A stretch of DNA of 64,000 nucleotides from Rubrivirga marina (GTDB lineage Bacteria; Bacteroidota; Rhodothermia; Rhodothermales; Rubricoccaceae): NCBI RefSeq assembly GCF_002283365.1, contig NZ_MQWD01000001.1, forward strand, positions 3,009,749 through 3,073,748. Reading direction: 5' to 3'. The notes beneath the pieces were generated by a model that was not told where the DNA came from, did not search any database, and saw nothing but the letters and a program-made list of their open reading frames with translations. The position numbers and the translations under genes are program-made. Positions 25,749-34,602 of the stretch are shown piece after piece. How positions within the stretch are numbered: the first letter of the stretch is position 1; every line of letters begins with the position of its first letter.

Positions 25749-26759
25749 CTACATCGCATGGTGGCGGGCGATCGTCTCGTCGCTGAGGCGGAGGAAGCGG
25801 GCGGCGTTGTGGTAGAGGATGTCGCGTTTCTGCTCGTCACTCAAGAAGGGCGCGTCCTCGACGATGTCGATGGACTCCTCCAGCAGCCCGGGCCAGATGA
25901 CGTGGTCGGACCCGAACATCACGCGCCGCGCGAGCCCGGCGTCGACGAACTGCCGGAGCTGCTCGTAGAAGTAGGCCCGCGCGTAGAACCACTGGATCCC
26001 CCCGAGGTCAACGTAGAGCTGGGGGTAGGCCCCCATCATCGCGATCATCTCGTCGACGAGCGGCGACCCGTAGTGCATCACCGAGATGCGCAGCGTCGGG
26101 TGGCGGTGGAGCACGTCCTCCAGCAGGTACGGGCTCGAGAGGCTCGGCCGGTAGCCCGGGTAGAGGACGGTCGCCAGGAACGGCCCCTCGCCGAGGTGGA
26201 TCGCCACGGGGAGGTCGTGCTCGGCCATGAACGCCCAGTAGGGGTCCATCTGCGGGTCGTTGGGCGCGACGCCGACGTACTGGTTCGAGACCTCGCCGAG
26301 CACCTCAAACGGCCCGTCGACGAACAGGGCGCGGAGCGAGTCGGGCGCGTAGGCGTCCCGCCCGAACTGGAGCTGGGCGCTCGGGATGAACCGGTCGGGC
26401 GCTGCCTCGTGCCACCAGAGGACGTCGCGCGGCGGTCCGCTCAGGACCCCGATGATGTTGCGGCGCTCCATGACCTCGAGCGTCCCCTCCAGCACCTCCC
26501 GGTCTGTTCTCGCGTTCGACCAGAAGGGGGCGGGGCAGGGCGGGTCGGTCACGAAGGCGCCGAACGCGTCGAGCCACGACTGGTCCGGCGCGCGCTCCGG
26601 GGCCCACGCCAGCATCGGGACGCACATCGCGACGGGCGGCGGGCCGACCTCGTCCGCGGGCAGGGCGTGGAGGTGCATGTCGAGGACCGGCCGCCGGTCC
26701 GGCGCGGGCTGGGCCGCGGCCGCGGCGCTCACGATGAGCGCGTAGAGGTGGAGGCGCAT
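25749..26759 (-). CDS. Secreted amidohydrolase (amidohydrolase-2 type TIM barrel)
   Basis: 336 residues with signal peptide LYALIVSAAAAAQ. Metal-binding motifs: DMHLHALP (HxH), VAIHLGEGP, ISVMHYGSP and FGSDHVIWPG with the terminal aspartate. This order fits the amidohydrolase-2 (decarboxylase/lactonase-like) branch. Its substrate is unknown; the partner downstream is the S9 peptidase, so a peptide- or amide-related catabolic role is possible but unproven. It is the first gene of the - strand operon. About 70 bp upstream is G-rich and carries no clear promoter. Confidence 0.85.
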   Translation of the reverse strand: MRLHLYALIVSAAAAAQPAPDRRPVLDMHLHALPADEVGPPPVAMCVPMLAWAPERAPDQSWLDAFGAFVTDPPCPAPFWSNARTDREVLEGTLEVMERRNIIGVLSGPPRDVLWWHEAAPDRFIPSAQLQFGRDAYAPDSLRALFVDGPFEVLGEVSNQYVGVAPNDPQMDPYWAFMAEHDLPVAIHLGEGPFLATVLYPGYRPSLSSPYLLEDVLHRHPTLRISVMHYGSPLVDEMIAMMGAYPQLYVDLGGIQWFYARAYFYEQLRQFVDAGLARRVMFGSDHVIWPGLLEESIDIVEDAPFLSDEQKRDILYHNAARFLRLSDETIARHHAM

Positions 26760-26829
26760 CGGGGAGCAGGCTGAGCTCTCAGAACCTAGGAGGGGGGGGC
26801 CGGACGCCGGCCCGGTTCGCCCACGTGTC

Positions 26830-27345
26830 GGCGGAGTCCTACAGCGCCCATCGACCCGCGCGGTCCGGGTCCTCGGGCGAAGTCGGGCGGGCTGAGGACG
26901 AAGCTCCACGTGGACCGCGACGGGAAAGGCCTCTCGCTGGCGGTCCACCTCACGGCCGGGCAGCGCAGCGAGTCGGCCCAGCTCGAGGCCGTCTGCGATC
27001 TCGTGGAGGTCCCGGGTCGTCCGCAGCGTCTGCTTGCCGACCGGGGCTACGGCGCGAAGCGGACCCGCGCCTGGCTCCGCAAGCTGCGGATCCCCGCCGT
27101 GATCCCAGAGCGGGCGCTCGCCGCGGGCAAGAAGCGGCGGCACCGGGGGCGCCCCGGTGCTCAACAAGGCCCTGTACGCGCGTCGGAACGCGGTCGAGCG
27201 CTTGATCGGGTGGCTCAAGGAGCACCGGGGCCTGGCGACGCGGTTTGACGAAACAGCCGCGTCGTTCTTGGCGATGGTCAAGCTCTCCTGCATCCGGCTG
27301 CTTCTGCGGGCCGCGTTTCCGTACCCGCCTAGGTCACTTGGGGCG
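26830..27345 (+). mobile_element. Decayed IS5-like transposase remnant
   Basis: Fragments of one DDE transposase in three frames. A VLGRSRAG segment precedes a one-base loss near 26885. LRTKLHVDRDGKGLSLAVHL continues with TAGQRSESAQL and LLADRGYG (catalytic Asp region). After a second shift near 27155 comes LNKALYARRNAVERLIGWLK with the catalytic Glu, then ATRFDETAASFLAMVKL. The 5' part is missing and no inverted repeats were identified, so it is inactive. Confidence 0.75.
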
Positions 27346-27364
27346 GGGCGCACGGGCGGTGGGG

Positions 27365-27907
27365 TCAGCGGGAGCGGGCGTAGGTCCGGGCGCCGGCCCA
27401 CGCGAAGGCCCCACCGGCCAGCGGCCCCAGCGCGCCGACGCCGGGCATCCACGGCGTCGACTGGCGGCCCCTCTCGAGGACTGAACAGGACGGCCTCGAT
27501 GGGTCGTAGTAGACCTCGACGGCCGCGCCGGCGGGGTACCGGCCGGCCGCCTCACGGGCTCGATCCCAGCCCCGGTCGCCCCGCTTGGCCGACCGCTCGC
27601 CGAACCGGACCCGGTCCGACGTGAACGGCACGCCGCTGTCCTCGTAGGCGTAGCGGACGGCCGGGACGTGCTCGTATTGGCGCGGCCCGAACACCCGCCC
27701 GCGCGAGACGTCACTGCCGTCGACGGCGACGCGCGTTTGGACCCGTGACTCCACGACGTGGCCTTTGATCGAGGGCCAGCCGTCCGATGCGCCGCCGGAC
27801 CTGGCGAGGCCGGCCGCGGCCAACAGGCCGGCGGCCCCGACCGCGAGCACGAACGCGCCGACACCGACGAGCGTGAGGGCCGACTGGGCGGGGGGCGCGG
27901 ACGCCAC
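27365..27907 (-). CDS. DUF3592-type membrane protein
   Basis: 180 residues. An N-terminal helix (LTLVGVGAFVLAVGAAGLLA) is followed by a beta-rich domain with WPSIKGHVVESRV, YEHVPAVRYAYEDSGVPF, an arginine-rich loop and GAAVEVYYDPSRPSCSVLE, then a second helix (VGALGPLAGGAFAWAG). This order is the DUF3592 pattern of small bacterial membrane proteins. GTG 27907 was chosen because the upstream gene ends at 27910; the frame extends further only through that gene. The function is unknown. Confidence 0.72.
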   Translation of the reverse strand: MASAPPAQSALTLVGVGAFVLAVGAAGLLAAAGLARSGGASDGWPSIKGHVVESRVQTRVAVDGSDVSRGRVFGPRQYEHVPAVRYAYEDSGVPFTSDRVRFGERSAKRGDRGWDRAREAAGRYPAGAAVEVYYDPSRPSCSVLERGRQSTPWMPGVGALGPLAGGAFAWAGARTYARSR

Positions 27908-27909
27908 GG

Positions 27910-28446
27910 TTACGGCCGGCCGCCGCCGGAGGGTGAGACGAGCGTGTTGTGGGCCGAGGCGATCTGCCACCGGCGGCATGCACGCGTGAGCACGAGGGTC
28001 ATCGTCGAGGCGAGGCGGCCCCCAAGCGCGCCCGACGGCGCCTCCAGCGTCGACGTGACGCGGGCCACCACGGCGTTGCGGCCGATGGCGCGGGCGTCGG
28101 CGACGGCCATCGACACCAGGTTCCCTCGGTAGATCGAGTCGAAGATGCCCTGGTGGCCCCGGGCGATTTCGGCGCGCCCCCGGTAATGGCCCCCGCGGAT
28201 GTCGACGAAGTCGGCGGTGGCCGCGAACGGGGCGGCGAAGGCCTGGCAATCGGGCGCGTTCCAGCCCGCCTCCATGGAACGGACGGCGCGCTTGGTGACG
28301 GTGGTGGGATCGGGGGCCGTCATGGGGACGAAGCTGGGCCGGGTAGGCGACTGCGCGAGCGCCAGCCCGGGCAGCACGGAGCAGAGGAGGAGCGGGGACA
28401 GGAGGTGGGGCAATCGTTCAGCAGGGGGCCACGGGCTAGGCCCCAT
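27910..28446 (-). CDS. Exported SnoaL-like (SgcJ/EcaC-type) protein
   Basis: 178 residues. Signal-like N-terminus (LLSPLLLCSVLPGLALAQS), then an NTF2-like domain: AVRSMEAGWNAPDCQAFAAP, ADFVDIRGGHYRGRAEIARG, HQGIFDSIYRGN, VVARVTSTLEAP, and the final strand MTLVLTRACRRWQIASAHNT. These match the SgcJ/EcaC family of small exported proteins with a cone-shaped pocket. Two bp separate its stop from the DUF3592 start, so they form an operon. ATG 28446 is the farthest start; ATG 28323 (MTAPDPTT) would give a cytoplasmic form. Confidence 0.78.
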   Translation of the reverse strand: MGPSPWPPAERLPHLLSPLLLCSVLPGLALAQSPTRPSFVPMTAPDPTTVTKRAVRSMEAGWNAPDCQAFAAPFAATADFVDIRGGHYRGRAEIARGHQGIFDSIYRGNLVSMAVADARAIGRNAVVARVTSTLEAPSGALGGRLASTMTLVLTRACRRWQIASAHNTLVSPSGGGRP

Positions 28447-28506
28447 CGGCGCGCGGGGCAGCTCACACCTGGGGGCGCCGGGCCCGGGGGCGACCGGCGA
28501 GCGCCG

Positions 28507-28989
28507 TCACCCGCCCGCCACGACGGCGGCGCCTGTCCCGAGGACGAGCCCCTCGAGGGTCTCCCGGCAGCACGTCTCGCCGCCGCACCGCCCGATCACG
28601 GGCTCCCCCCGCGCGTCCCGCTCGAACCGGCACGCGTCGCCGTCCTTGCTCAGGCACCCACACGAGATAGTGACGAGGATCGCGTTTCCGAGTGCGTCCG
28701 TGACCACGCGCGGAATCGTCTCGGAAGCGACGGCTACAGTCTCGCCTACGTCCTCGGAGACGAGGACGCCGGCCCGCCGTGGCAGCACGTAGAACGCGAA
28801 GCCGGCCCGGGGCCGGGCCCGGCGTCCCTCGACCACGACGGCCGCACGGAGGGTGGGGAGATCGGCGAGGGCCGCCACGGCGTCGGCCGACAGCCGGACA
28901 ACCTGCCTCTCCCAGCGGGGCAGTTCGGCGGACGGCTGGGCGGCGGCGAGCGCGGGGAGGAGGGCGGCGAGGAGTGCGAGGCGGTTCAT
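28507..28989 (-). CDS. Small secreted protein, paralogue of the next gene
   Basis: 160 residues with signal peptide LALLAALLPALAAAQ. The core VVVEGRRARPRAGFAFYVLP followed by GVLVSEDVG closely matches IRVDVRRARPRPGFALYARP with GVLLAPGDG in the neighbouring product. The extended C-terminus has a cysteine cluster (SCGCLSKDGDACRF, GRCGGETCCRETL). The pair overlaps by 4 bp (ATGA), showing translational coupling. The fold and function are unknown. Confidence 0.7.
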   Translation of the reverse strand: MNRLALLAALLPALAAAQPSAELPRWERQVVRLSADAVAALADLPTLRAAVVVEGRRARPRAGFAFYVLPRRAGVLVSEDVGETVAVASETIPRVVTDALGNAILVTISCGCLSKDGDACRFERDARGEPVIGRCGGETCCRETLEGLVLGTGAAVVAGG

Positions 28990-29366
28990 GAATCGAGGAG
29001 GCCGGTGACGAGGTCGAGGCGGACCGGCCGAGTCCCCGCCCACACGAGCGTGGGGCGGTCGGCCTCGCCGAGGGAGCGGCACGCCCGGAGCGGCTCGCGG
29101 CCGTCGCCGGGGGCCAGGAGCACGCCGTGGGTACCAGGGCGCGCGTACAAGGCAAACCCTGGCCGGGGCCGCGCGCGCCGCACATCGACGCGGATCGCAC
29201 CGCGGAGCCCAGGGTGCTGGCGGATGGCACGGGCACTGGCCGGCGTCACGGCGACGGCCTGGCCGGTCCGGACAGAGTACACCACCACCGAGTCGGGGGC
29301 GGGGCAGGGGTCGGCAGGACCGACCGCGGCCAGTACGATGGCGAGGGCGAAGGCGGACACAGGCAA
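28986..29366 (-). CDS. Small secreted protein, paralogue of the downstream gene
   Basis: 126 residues with signal peptide VSAFALAIVLAAVGPADP. It contains the same VRRARPRPGFALY core as the downstream gene but no cysteine cluster. It is the first gene of the two-gene unit and divergent from the gene at 29513. The function is unknown. Confidence 0.65.
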   Translation of the reverse strand: MPVSAFALAIVLAAVGPADPCPAPDSVVVYSVRTGQAVAVTPASARAIRQHPGLRGAIRVDVRRARPRPGFALYARPGTHGVLLAPGDGREPLRACRSLGEADRPTLVWAGTRPVRLDLVTGLLDS

Positions 29367-29512
29367 GGGCGGGTCACCTCCACACGCCCCCTCCTGCGGC
29401 CGGCGGGATCACGGGGACCCGGAGGGGGGCTCCCGCGCGTCGTGGCGATAGGATGATCCCCACCCCTGGGTCCGAGGCGTATCGAGTTGTCCCGCCTCGA
29501 CCGCTCTCGACC

Positions 29513-31221
29513 ATGCGCCATCTCCTCGCGATCCTAGTCCCCCTGATGTGGGCCGCCCCCTCGACCCTCGCCCAACCCACACCGAGGCCCGACCTCCCCC
29601 CCGAGGTCCGCGCCAGGGTGACGGCTACGTGCGGAGCGGACCGGGCTTGTGCCGACTCGCTCGTCTCGGCGATCCGAGACCGGGCCCGACGGGCGCCGAG
29701 CGCGAGCGAGACGCCCCCGCCGGTGCCCCAACGAGTCCGAGACCGGATCCGCCGTCGGTGCGGCCGTGACCGAGCGTGCGCCGACTCCCTGATGGCCATC
29801 GCGCGCGAGCGGGCCGCTGCGCAGCGGGCGCCCCGCCGCGAGCGCGTGGCGAACCTGCCGCCCCGGGACGGGGGCATCACCACGGGCGGCCGCAGGGGCA
29901 TAGGCGGTCAGATCGGCGACCGCGCGGCGCGTCGGGCCGACCGTGAGGGGGAGGCCCACCCGGCGCCGGACCTAGCCGTCCCCCGCCACCCGCCCCAGGA
30001 CATGGCCGACAGGTGCATAGACCGGGGGACCGTCCTGTTCGACGGGGCGTGCCGGGACCTCGCGTTCTTCGACGGCCTCATGCCGGGGGGTACGAGGCGG
30101 TGGCGTTCTCCGCTGCCGAGACCTACGCCGAACCGGCGTTGACGGTCGTATAGGCCAAGAGCCCCTCGTCTTTCGCCGAGTTCATCGTCGTAGACGACGG
30201 CGCGGAGCCGGTCGCCCTCGAGTCCGAGCCCCGCCGCCCCGGGCGCGACGGCGGCGTCGTGCGGGGCGGGCAGGAGGCGCCGGCCCAGTGGGGGCGCGCG
30301 TGGACGGTGAGGGGCCTCGCCCCCGAGCCGAGCCCGTTCGGCGACCGGCTGGGGCCGTACCCGATCGTCGCTGCTCTCCTGGCCGAGCAGGGGATGGACG
30401 AGGGGGTCCCCGTGTTGCGGGAGCAACTCCACCAACAGGACGACGAGGGGCGGCTCGTCGTCGCGTACGGGAAGACGACGCACCGGCCGCTGTCGACGAC
30501 CGGGATCGTGACGGAGTGCCACGCCAGGGGCTTCCGGCCTGCGGACTGGCCCCACGACGGCCCATGCTTCACGTCCTCGTGGATCGCGTCCTCCGAGGTG
30601 CCGGACCACCTCCCCCTTGAGGACGAGGAGGGACAAGCGATGGGGGTGGCGGAGGCCATCCTAGGGGCGGAGGCCGCCTCTCCGATCGGGGGGCTTCTCG
30701 GACCCACCAACTACGCGGGTGAGTGCACGTCCATCCAAGACAGCAGCGTGCTCGAGGGCTCCCTCGGCAACACGATCTGCACCGGAGCCTGGGTCGCGGG
30801 AGGGTTGGCCGGGATGTCAGCCAACGTGATGTCTAGCATAGCGACGGGGGCACTAGGGTTGGAGGTCTTCCCCGGGCTCGGGGGGTCCACGGTCGGAGAC
30901 TTCCTGCCCGGCCACACCTGGATGATCGGGACCGGCGCCGAGATGAGGTACGAGGCGTGCAACGCGGCCCTGAACGAGACCTCGATCACGTTGAGCAAGT
31001 GCGCGCTGAGCGTGGCGGACCCCTTCAGCGGCGTCGGAGACACCATGTGCCAGACGGGCGACATTGCCATCCGCTTCATCGCAGACAACGTCGACCAGTG
31101 CGACGGCGGCTCCGCTAGATGCGAGGCGACGGGCAAGCAGACGTGCGCGATGGAGGGGAACTGCAGCACGTGCGAGGTCGACGTGAACAGCAGCCAGCCC
31201 GCCTCGTGCCAGTGCCTCTAG
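29513..31221 (+). pseudogene. Cysteine-rich secreted protein gene, broken by a frameshift and an amber codon
   Basis: The first part (29513-30142) starts with a signal peptide (LLAILVPLMWAAPSTLAQP) and two copies of a C-G-x-D-R-A-C-A-D-S-L motif. After LAFFDGLMPGG at a G6 run (near 30085), sense moves to another frame (GYEAVAFSAAETYAEPALTVV), meets TAG at 30151-30153, and continues AKSPSSFAEFIVVDDGAEP through a long cysteine-rich domain to 31221 (NTICTGAWVAG, EGNCSTCEVD, SCQCL). Read through both lesions it is one exported protein of about 570 residues. If the second half is separate, it would start near GTG 30259. The function is unknown. Confidence 0.55.
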
Positions 31222-31236
31222 CCGGGCAGCGCGGGC

Positions 31237-31794
31237 CTACCCGTCCTCCAATGCCCGGTGGAGCCAGGCCTTCGCCAGTCGCCAGTCCCGCTTGACCGTC
31301 GCCGTCCCGACCCCGAGGGCCCCAGCCGTCTCCTCCACCGTGAGCCCCCCGAAGAACCGGCACTCGACCACTCGAGCGGCCCGGTCGTCCACCCGGGCCA
31401 GCTTCGCCAGCGCGTCGTCGAGGGCGAGCACGTCGACCCCCTCCGCCGCCCCGACCGGCCCGATCTGGCTAAGCCGGAGCGGGGGGACGCCGCCGCCCCG
31501 CTTGTCGCGGCTCCGGTCCCGGGCGTAGTTCACGAGCACCCGCCGCATCGCGATCGACGCGAGCGCCAGCATGTGCCCCCGGTTCCGGAACCCCCGGTCG
31601 CCCTGGGGCGCGAGCCGGAGGTACGCCTCGTGGACGAGCGCCGTCGTGCACAGCGTGTGGTCGTGGCGCTCGCGGCCGAGGTACCCGTGGGCGATCCGGC
31701 GGAGCTCGTCGTACACCCGGGGGAGCAGGGCGTCGAGGTCGCGGCCGAGCCCGTCGGAGAGCTCGACCGAGGGGAGGGGGTCAGAGGCGGGCAC
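31237..31794 (-). CDS. ECF-type RNA polymerase sigma factor (kinase-linked)
   Basis: 185 residues of the same ECF subfamily as the product of 20523-21110. Region 2: LLPRVYDELRRIAHGYL, CTTALVHEAYLRLAPQG, MLALASIAMRRVLVNYARD. Region 4: RVVECRFFGGLTVEETAGAL and GTATVKRDWRLAKAWL. It overlaps the end of the upstream kinase gene by 14 bp. Gene order is kinase then sigma, opposite to the 20.5-kb pair. It presumably directs a specific regulon in response to the kinase; targets are unknown. Confidence 0.9.
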   Translation of the reverse strand: MPASDPLPSVELSDGLGRDLDALLPRVYDELRRIAHGYLGRERHDHTLCTTALVHEAYLRLAPQGDRGFRNRGHMLALASIAMRRVLVNYARDRSRDKRGGGVPPLRLSQIGPVGAAEGVDVLALDDALAKLARVDDRAARVVECRFFGGLTVEETAGALGVGTATVKRDWRLAKAWLHRALEDG

Positions 31795-34462
31795 GGGCGC
31801 GGCGGGCGTGGTCGAGGAGGACGGGGTCGGCGAGGCCCCACCGGGCGTACGGGCCGAGCGAGGCGGCGAGGTGGGCGCCCGCCTCGTCCGGCCGGCCGAG
31901 CCCCGCCAGCGCCGCGCCGAGGGCGACGCGGGCCTGCGCCACGCGCGGGTGGCCCTCGGCGAGGTCGGCCTCGAACGCTTCGAGCGCCCCGAGCGCGAGG
32001 TCGTGGGCCTCGGCCGGCCGCCCGGCCGCGAGGAGCGCCGTCGCCAGCCGGAGCTCGGCGTCGGCCAGCCGGACCGGGCTCCACTGCCCGGCCGCCACGG
32101 CTGCCCGCTCGACGGCGACGGCCCGCCGGAGCCGGCGGACCCCCTCGGCGGTCCGGCCGACCTCGACGAGGACGAGCCCGATCTGGTCGTCGATCCCGGC
32201 CGCGAACACGCGGCTCGTGTCGACCCCGGCCATCAGCGCCCGGGCCTCCTCGAGGAGCGGGAGCGCCTCGCGGGGGCGGCCCTGGAGCTGGAGCGCCCGG
32301 CCCACGTTGCGGAGCGCGCTCGCGGCGTCGTGGTGGCGGCCCGCCCCGGCCGCCCGCCACCGCGCGAGCGCCGCGCGGAACGCCCGCTCGGCCGAGCCGT
32401 GGTCGCCACCGAGCGCGAGCGCGATCCCGAGCTGGTCGTAGGCCCGCGCCACGGGGACCGTCGAGTCGCCGTAGACGGCCCGGGCGTCGGCCACGAGCGC
32501 CCGGAACCGGCCGGCCGCCTCGGCGTGGCGGTCGAGCTGGAGGAGCGCGCCGGCCTCCCGGGCCCGGAGCCCGTGGACGAGCGCGTGGCCAGGCGGCGTC
32601 TCGCCGAGCGCGGCCCGGGCCGCCCGCCACGCCGCGAGCGCCCCGCCCCGGTCGCCCACGAACATCCGGCGGTCGCCGAGCGCCCGGAGCACGTACGCCC
32701 GGGCCCCGGCCGACGGCCCGGCCACAGCGAGGGCCCGCCGGAAGTGCCTGAACGCCTCGGCCGTGTCGGCCACGACGCCGCCGAGGTCGGCGAGGGCCCG
32801 GGCGCGGTCGCCGGGCCGGCCGCCGGCCCCACCATAGAGCGCGGCCGCCGCGCGGAGCCGGCGCTCGGCGGCCCCGTTGTCGCCGAGGTCGCGCTCGAGC
32901 CGGCCGAGGTCGGCGAGGACCGCCGCGGCGTCGGGCCCCCCGAGCGGCCCGAGCGTCTCGAGCGCGTCGCGGAAGAGGGGCCGGGCCCGGTCGTACCGGC
33001 TCCGCGCGGCGTGGACCCGCCCGAGCGCGTGGGCCAGCCGCGCGTGGACGACGGGCTGGTCGCGGAGGCCCGGCAGGATCTGGGCCTCGCCCTGGGCCAG
33101 GAGGTCCGCCACGCGGAGCGTGTCGCCGCCCGGCGTGTCCCGGACGTCGCCGGCCTCGAACAGCCGGACAAGCAGGCCCGTCACCTCCTCGGCCGCGTCG
33201 CGCTCGCGGGCCGCCCGCGCGGCCTCTTCGCCGAGCCGGGCCGCCAGCGCCGCCATCGCCACCCCGAACGCGAGCACGACCACGGCCAGCCCCGCCGCCC
33301 CCGCCACGGCCCACCGGTGCCGCCGCACGAACGTCCGGGCCCGGTACCCGACCGAGTCGGGCCGGGCCGCCACGGGGAGCCGGCCCCGCCACCGCGCGAG
33401 GTCGTCGGCGAGGGCGGCCGCGCTCGCGTAGCGCCGGGCGGGGTCCCGGTGGGACGCCCGCCCCACGATGAGGTCGAGGTCCCCCTCGACCCGCCGCGCG
33501 AGCGCCGCGTCGCCCCTGGCCCGGAGCGCCGCCGACGGCGGCGGCGGCGCCCCCTCGGCCACGGTCCGGACGAGGGCCGCGGGGTCGGCCCCCTCGAACG
33601 GCCGCCGGCCCGCGACGAGCTCGTAGAGCAGGACGCCGAGGGCGTACACGTCGGTCGCCGTCGTGACCGGCCGGCCGGCCACCTGCTCGGGGCTCGCGTA
33701 CGCCAGCGTCATCGGGGCCGGCCCCCCCGTCGTCAGCCCGCCCCCGCCGCCGAGCCGCTTGGCCACGCCGAAGTCGAGGAGCTTCACGGCGCCCCGGGCC
33801 GAGACGAGGACGTTGGCCGGGGTCAGGTCCCGGTGGATCACGAGGGCCTGGTGCGCGTGCTGGACCGCCGCGCAGACGTCGGCGAACAGGGCCAGCCGCG
33901 CGTCGAGCCCGAGCCCGTGGGCGCCGCAGTACTCGGTGATCGGGAGCCCGCCCTCGACGTACTCCATCGCGAAGTACAGCCGCCCGTCGGCCGTCGCGCC
34001 CCCGTCGACGAGCCGGGCGATGTGGGGGTGGTCGAGCCGGGCCAGGATCTCGCGCTCGCCCTCGAACCGGCGGAGCCGCCGCTCGACGTCGCCGCGGCGG
34101 CGGGCAACCTTCAGCGCCACCGCCTGGCGGAACGCGCCGTCGGCCCGCTCGGCGAGGTACACCCGCCCCATCCCCCCGACGCCGACCTCACGGACCACGC
34201 GGTACGGCCCGACCCGGTCGCCCCGGGCGAGGGCGTGGCCGTCCGGCCCGCCCGGCCCGCCGTCGCCGAGCGTCACGCGCGCGGCCGGGGCCTCCAAGAA
34301 GTCGGGCTCGGCGTCGTACGACGCCAGGAGCGCCTCGACCTCGGCCCGGACCGCCGGCTCGTGCGGGCACGCCGCCGCCAGGAGCGCCGCCCGGTCCTCG
34401 GGCGTGAGGTCGACGGCGGCGTCGAACAGGTGGTGGAGCCGGTCCCAGTCGGTCGGTGGCAC
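31781..34462 (-). CDS. Membrane-anchored serine/threonine kinase with TPR domain
   Basis: 893 residues. The N-terminal kinase domain has GVGGMGRVYLAER (about 99), VALKVARRR with the ATP lysine, the catalytic loop IHRDLTPANVLV (about 209) and LLDFGVAKR (about 229). The usual lysine of HRDxKPxN is Thr here, so activity may be altered. A single transmembrane helix (WAVAGAAGLAVVVLAFGVAM, about 380-405) leads to a long C-terminal tetratricopeptide region (RLAHALGRVHAARSRYDRAR and many similar helices) that would be outside the cytoplasm. It is co-transcribed with the downstream sigma gene. Its start lies 140 bp from the divergent gene at 34603. Confidence 0.9.
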   Translation of the reverse strand: MPPTDWDRLHHLFDAAVDLTPEDRAALLAAACPHEPAVRAEVEALLASYDAEPDFLEAPAARVTLGDGGPGGPDGHALARGDRVGPYRVVREVGVGGMGRVYLAERADGAFRQAVALKVARRRGDVERRLRRFEGEREILARLDHPHIARLVDGGATADGRLYFAMEYVEGGLPITEYCGAHGLGLDARLALFADVCAAVQHAHQALVIHRDLTPANVLVSARGAVKLLDFGVAKRLGGGGGLTTGGPAPMTLAYASPEQVAGRPVTTATDVYALGVLLYELVAGRRPFEGADPAALVRTVAEGAPPPPSAALRARGDAALARRVEGDLDLIVGRASHRDPARRYASAAALADDLARWRGRLPVAARPDSVGYRARTFVRRHRWAVAGAAGLAVVVLAFGVAMAALAARLGEEAARAARERDAAEEVTGLLVRLFEAGDVRDTPGGDTLRVADLLAQGEAQILPGLRDQPVVHARLAHALGRVHAARSRYDRARPLFRDALETLGPLGGPDAAAVLADLGRLERDLGDNGAAERRLRAAAALYGGAGGRPGDRARALADLGGVVADTAEAFRHFRRALAVAGPSAGARAYVLRALGDRRMFVGDRGGALAAWRAARAALGETPPGHALVHGLRAREAGALLQLDRHAEAAGRFRALVADARAVYGDSTVPVARAYDQLGIALALGGDHGSAERAFRAALARWRAAGAGRHHDAASALRNVGRALQLQGRPREALPLLEEARALMAGVDTSRVFAAGIDDQIGLVLVEVGRTAEGVRRLRRAVAVERAAVAAGQWSPVRLADAELRLATALLAAGRPAEAHDLALGALEAFEADLAEGHPRVAQARVALGAALAGLGRPDEAGAHLAASLGPYARWGLADPVLLDHARRARARL

Positions 34463-34602
34463 GGCGGTGCGCCGGTGTCGGTGAGCCCATCATAGCGTTG
34501 GCCCCGTCTCCGTGCACGCGGGATCATGCGCCCGGCCCTGACGGCCCGTGATCCCGCGCCCAGCCCGACGGGGCGGGAGGGGAGGACCCACCCCTCGACG
34601 CC

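Noticed and set aside
23829-25786. Long + strand frame across the S9 peptidase gene
   Set aside because: It lies antisense to a gene with complete catalytic motifs and a signal peptide.
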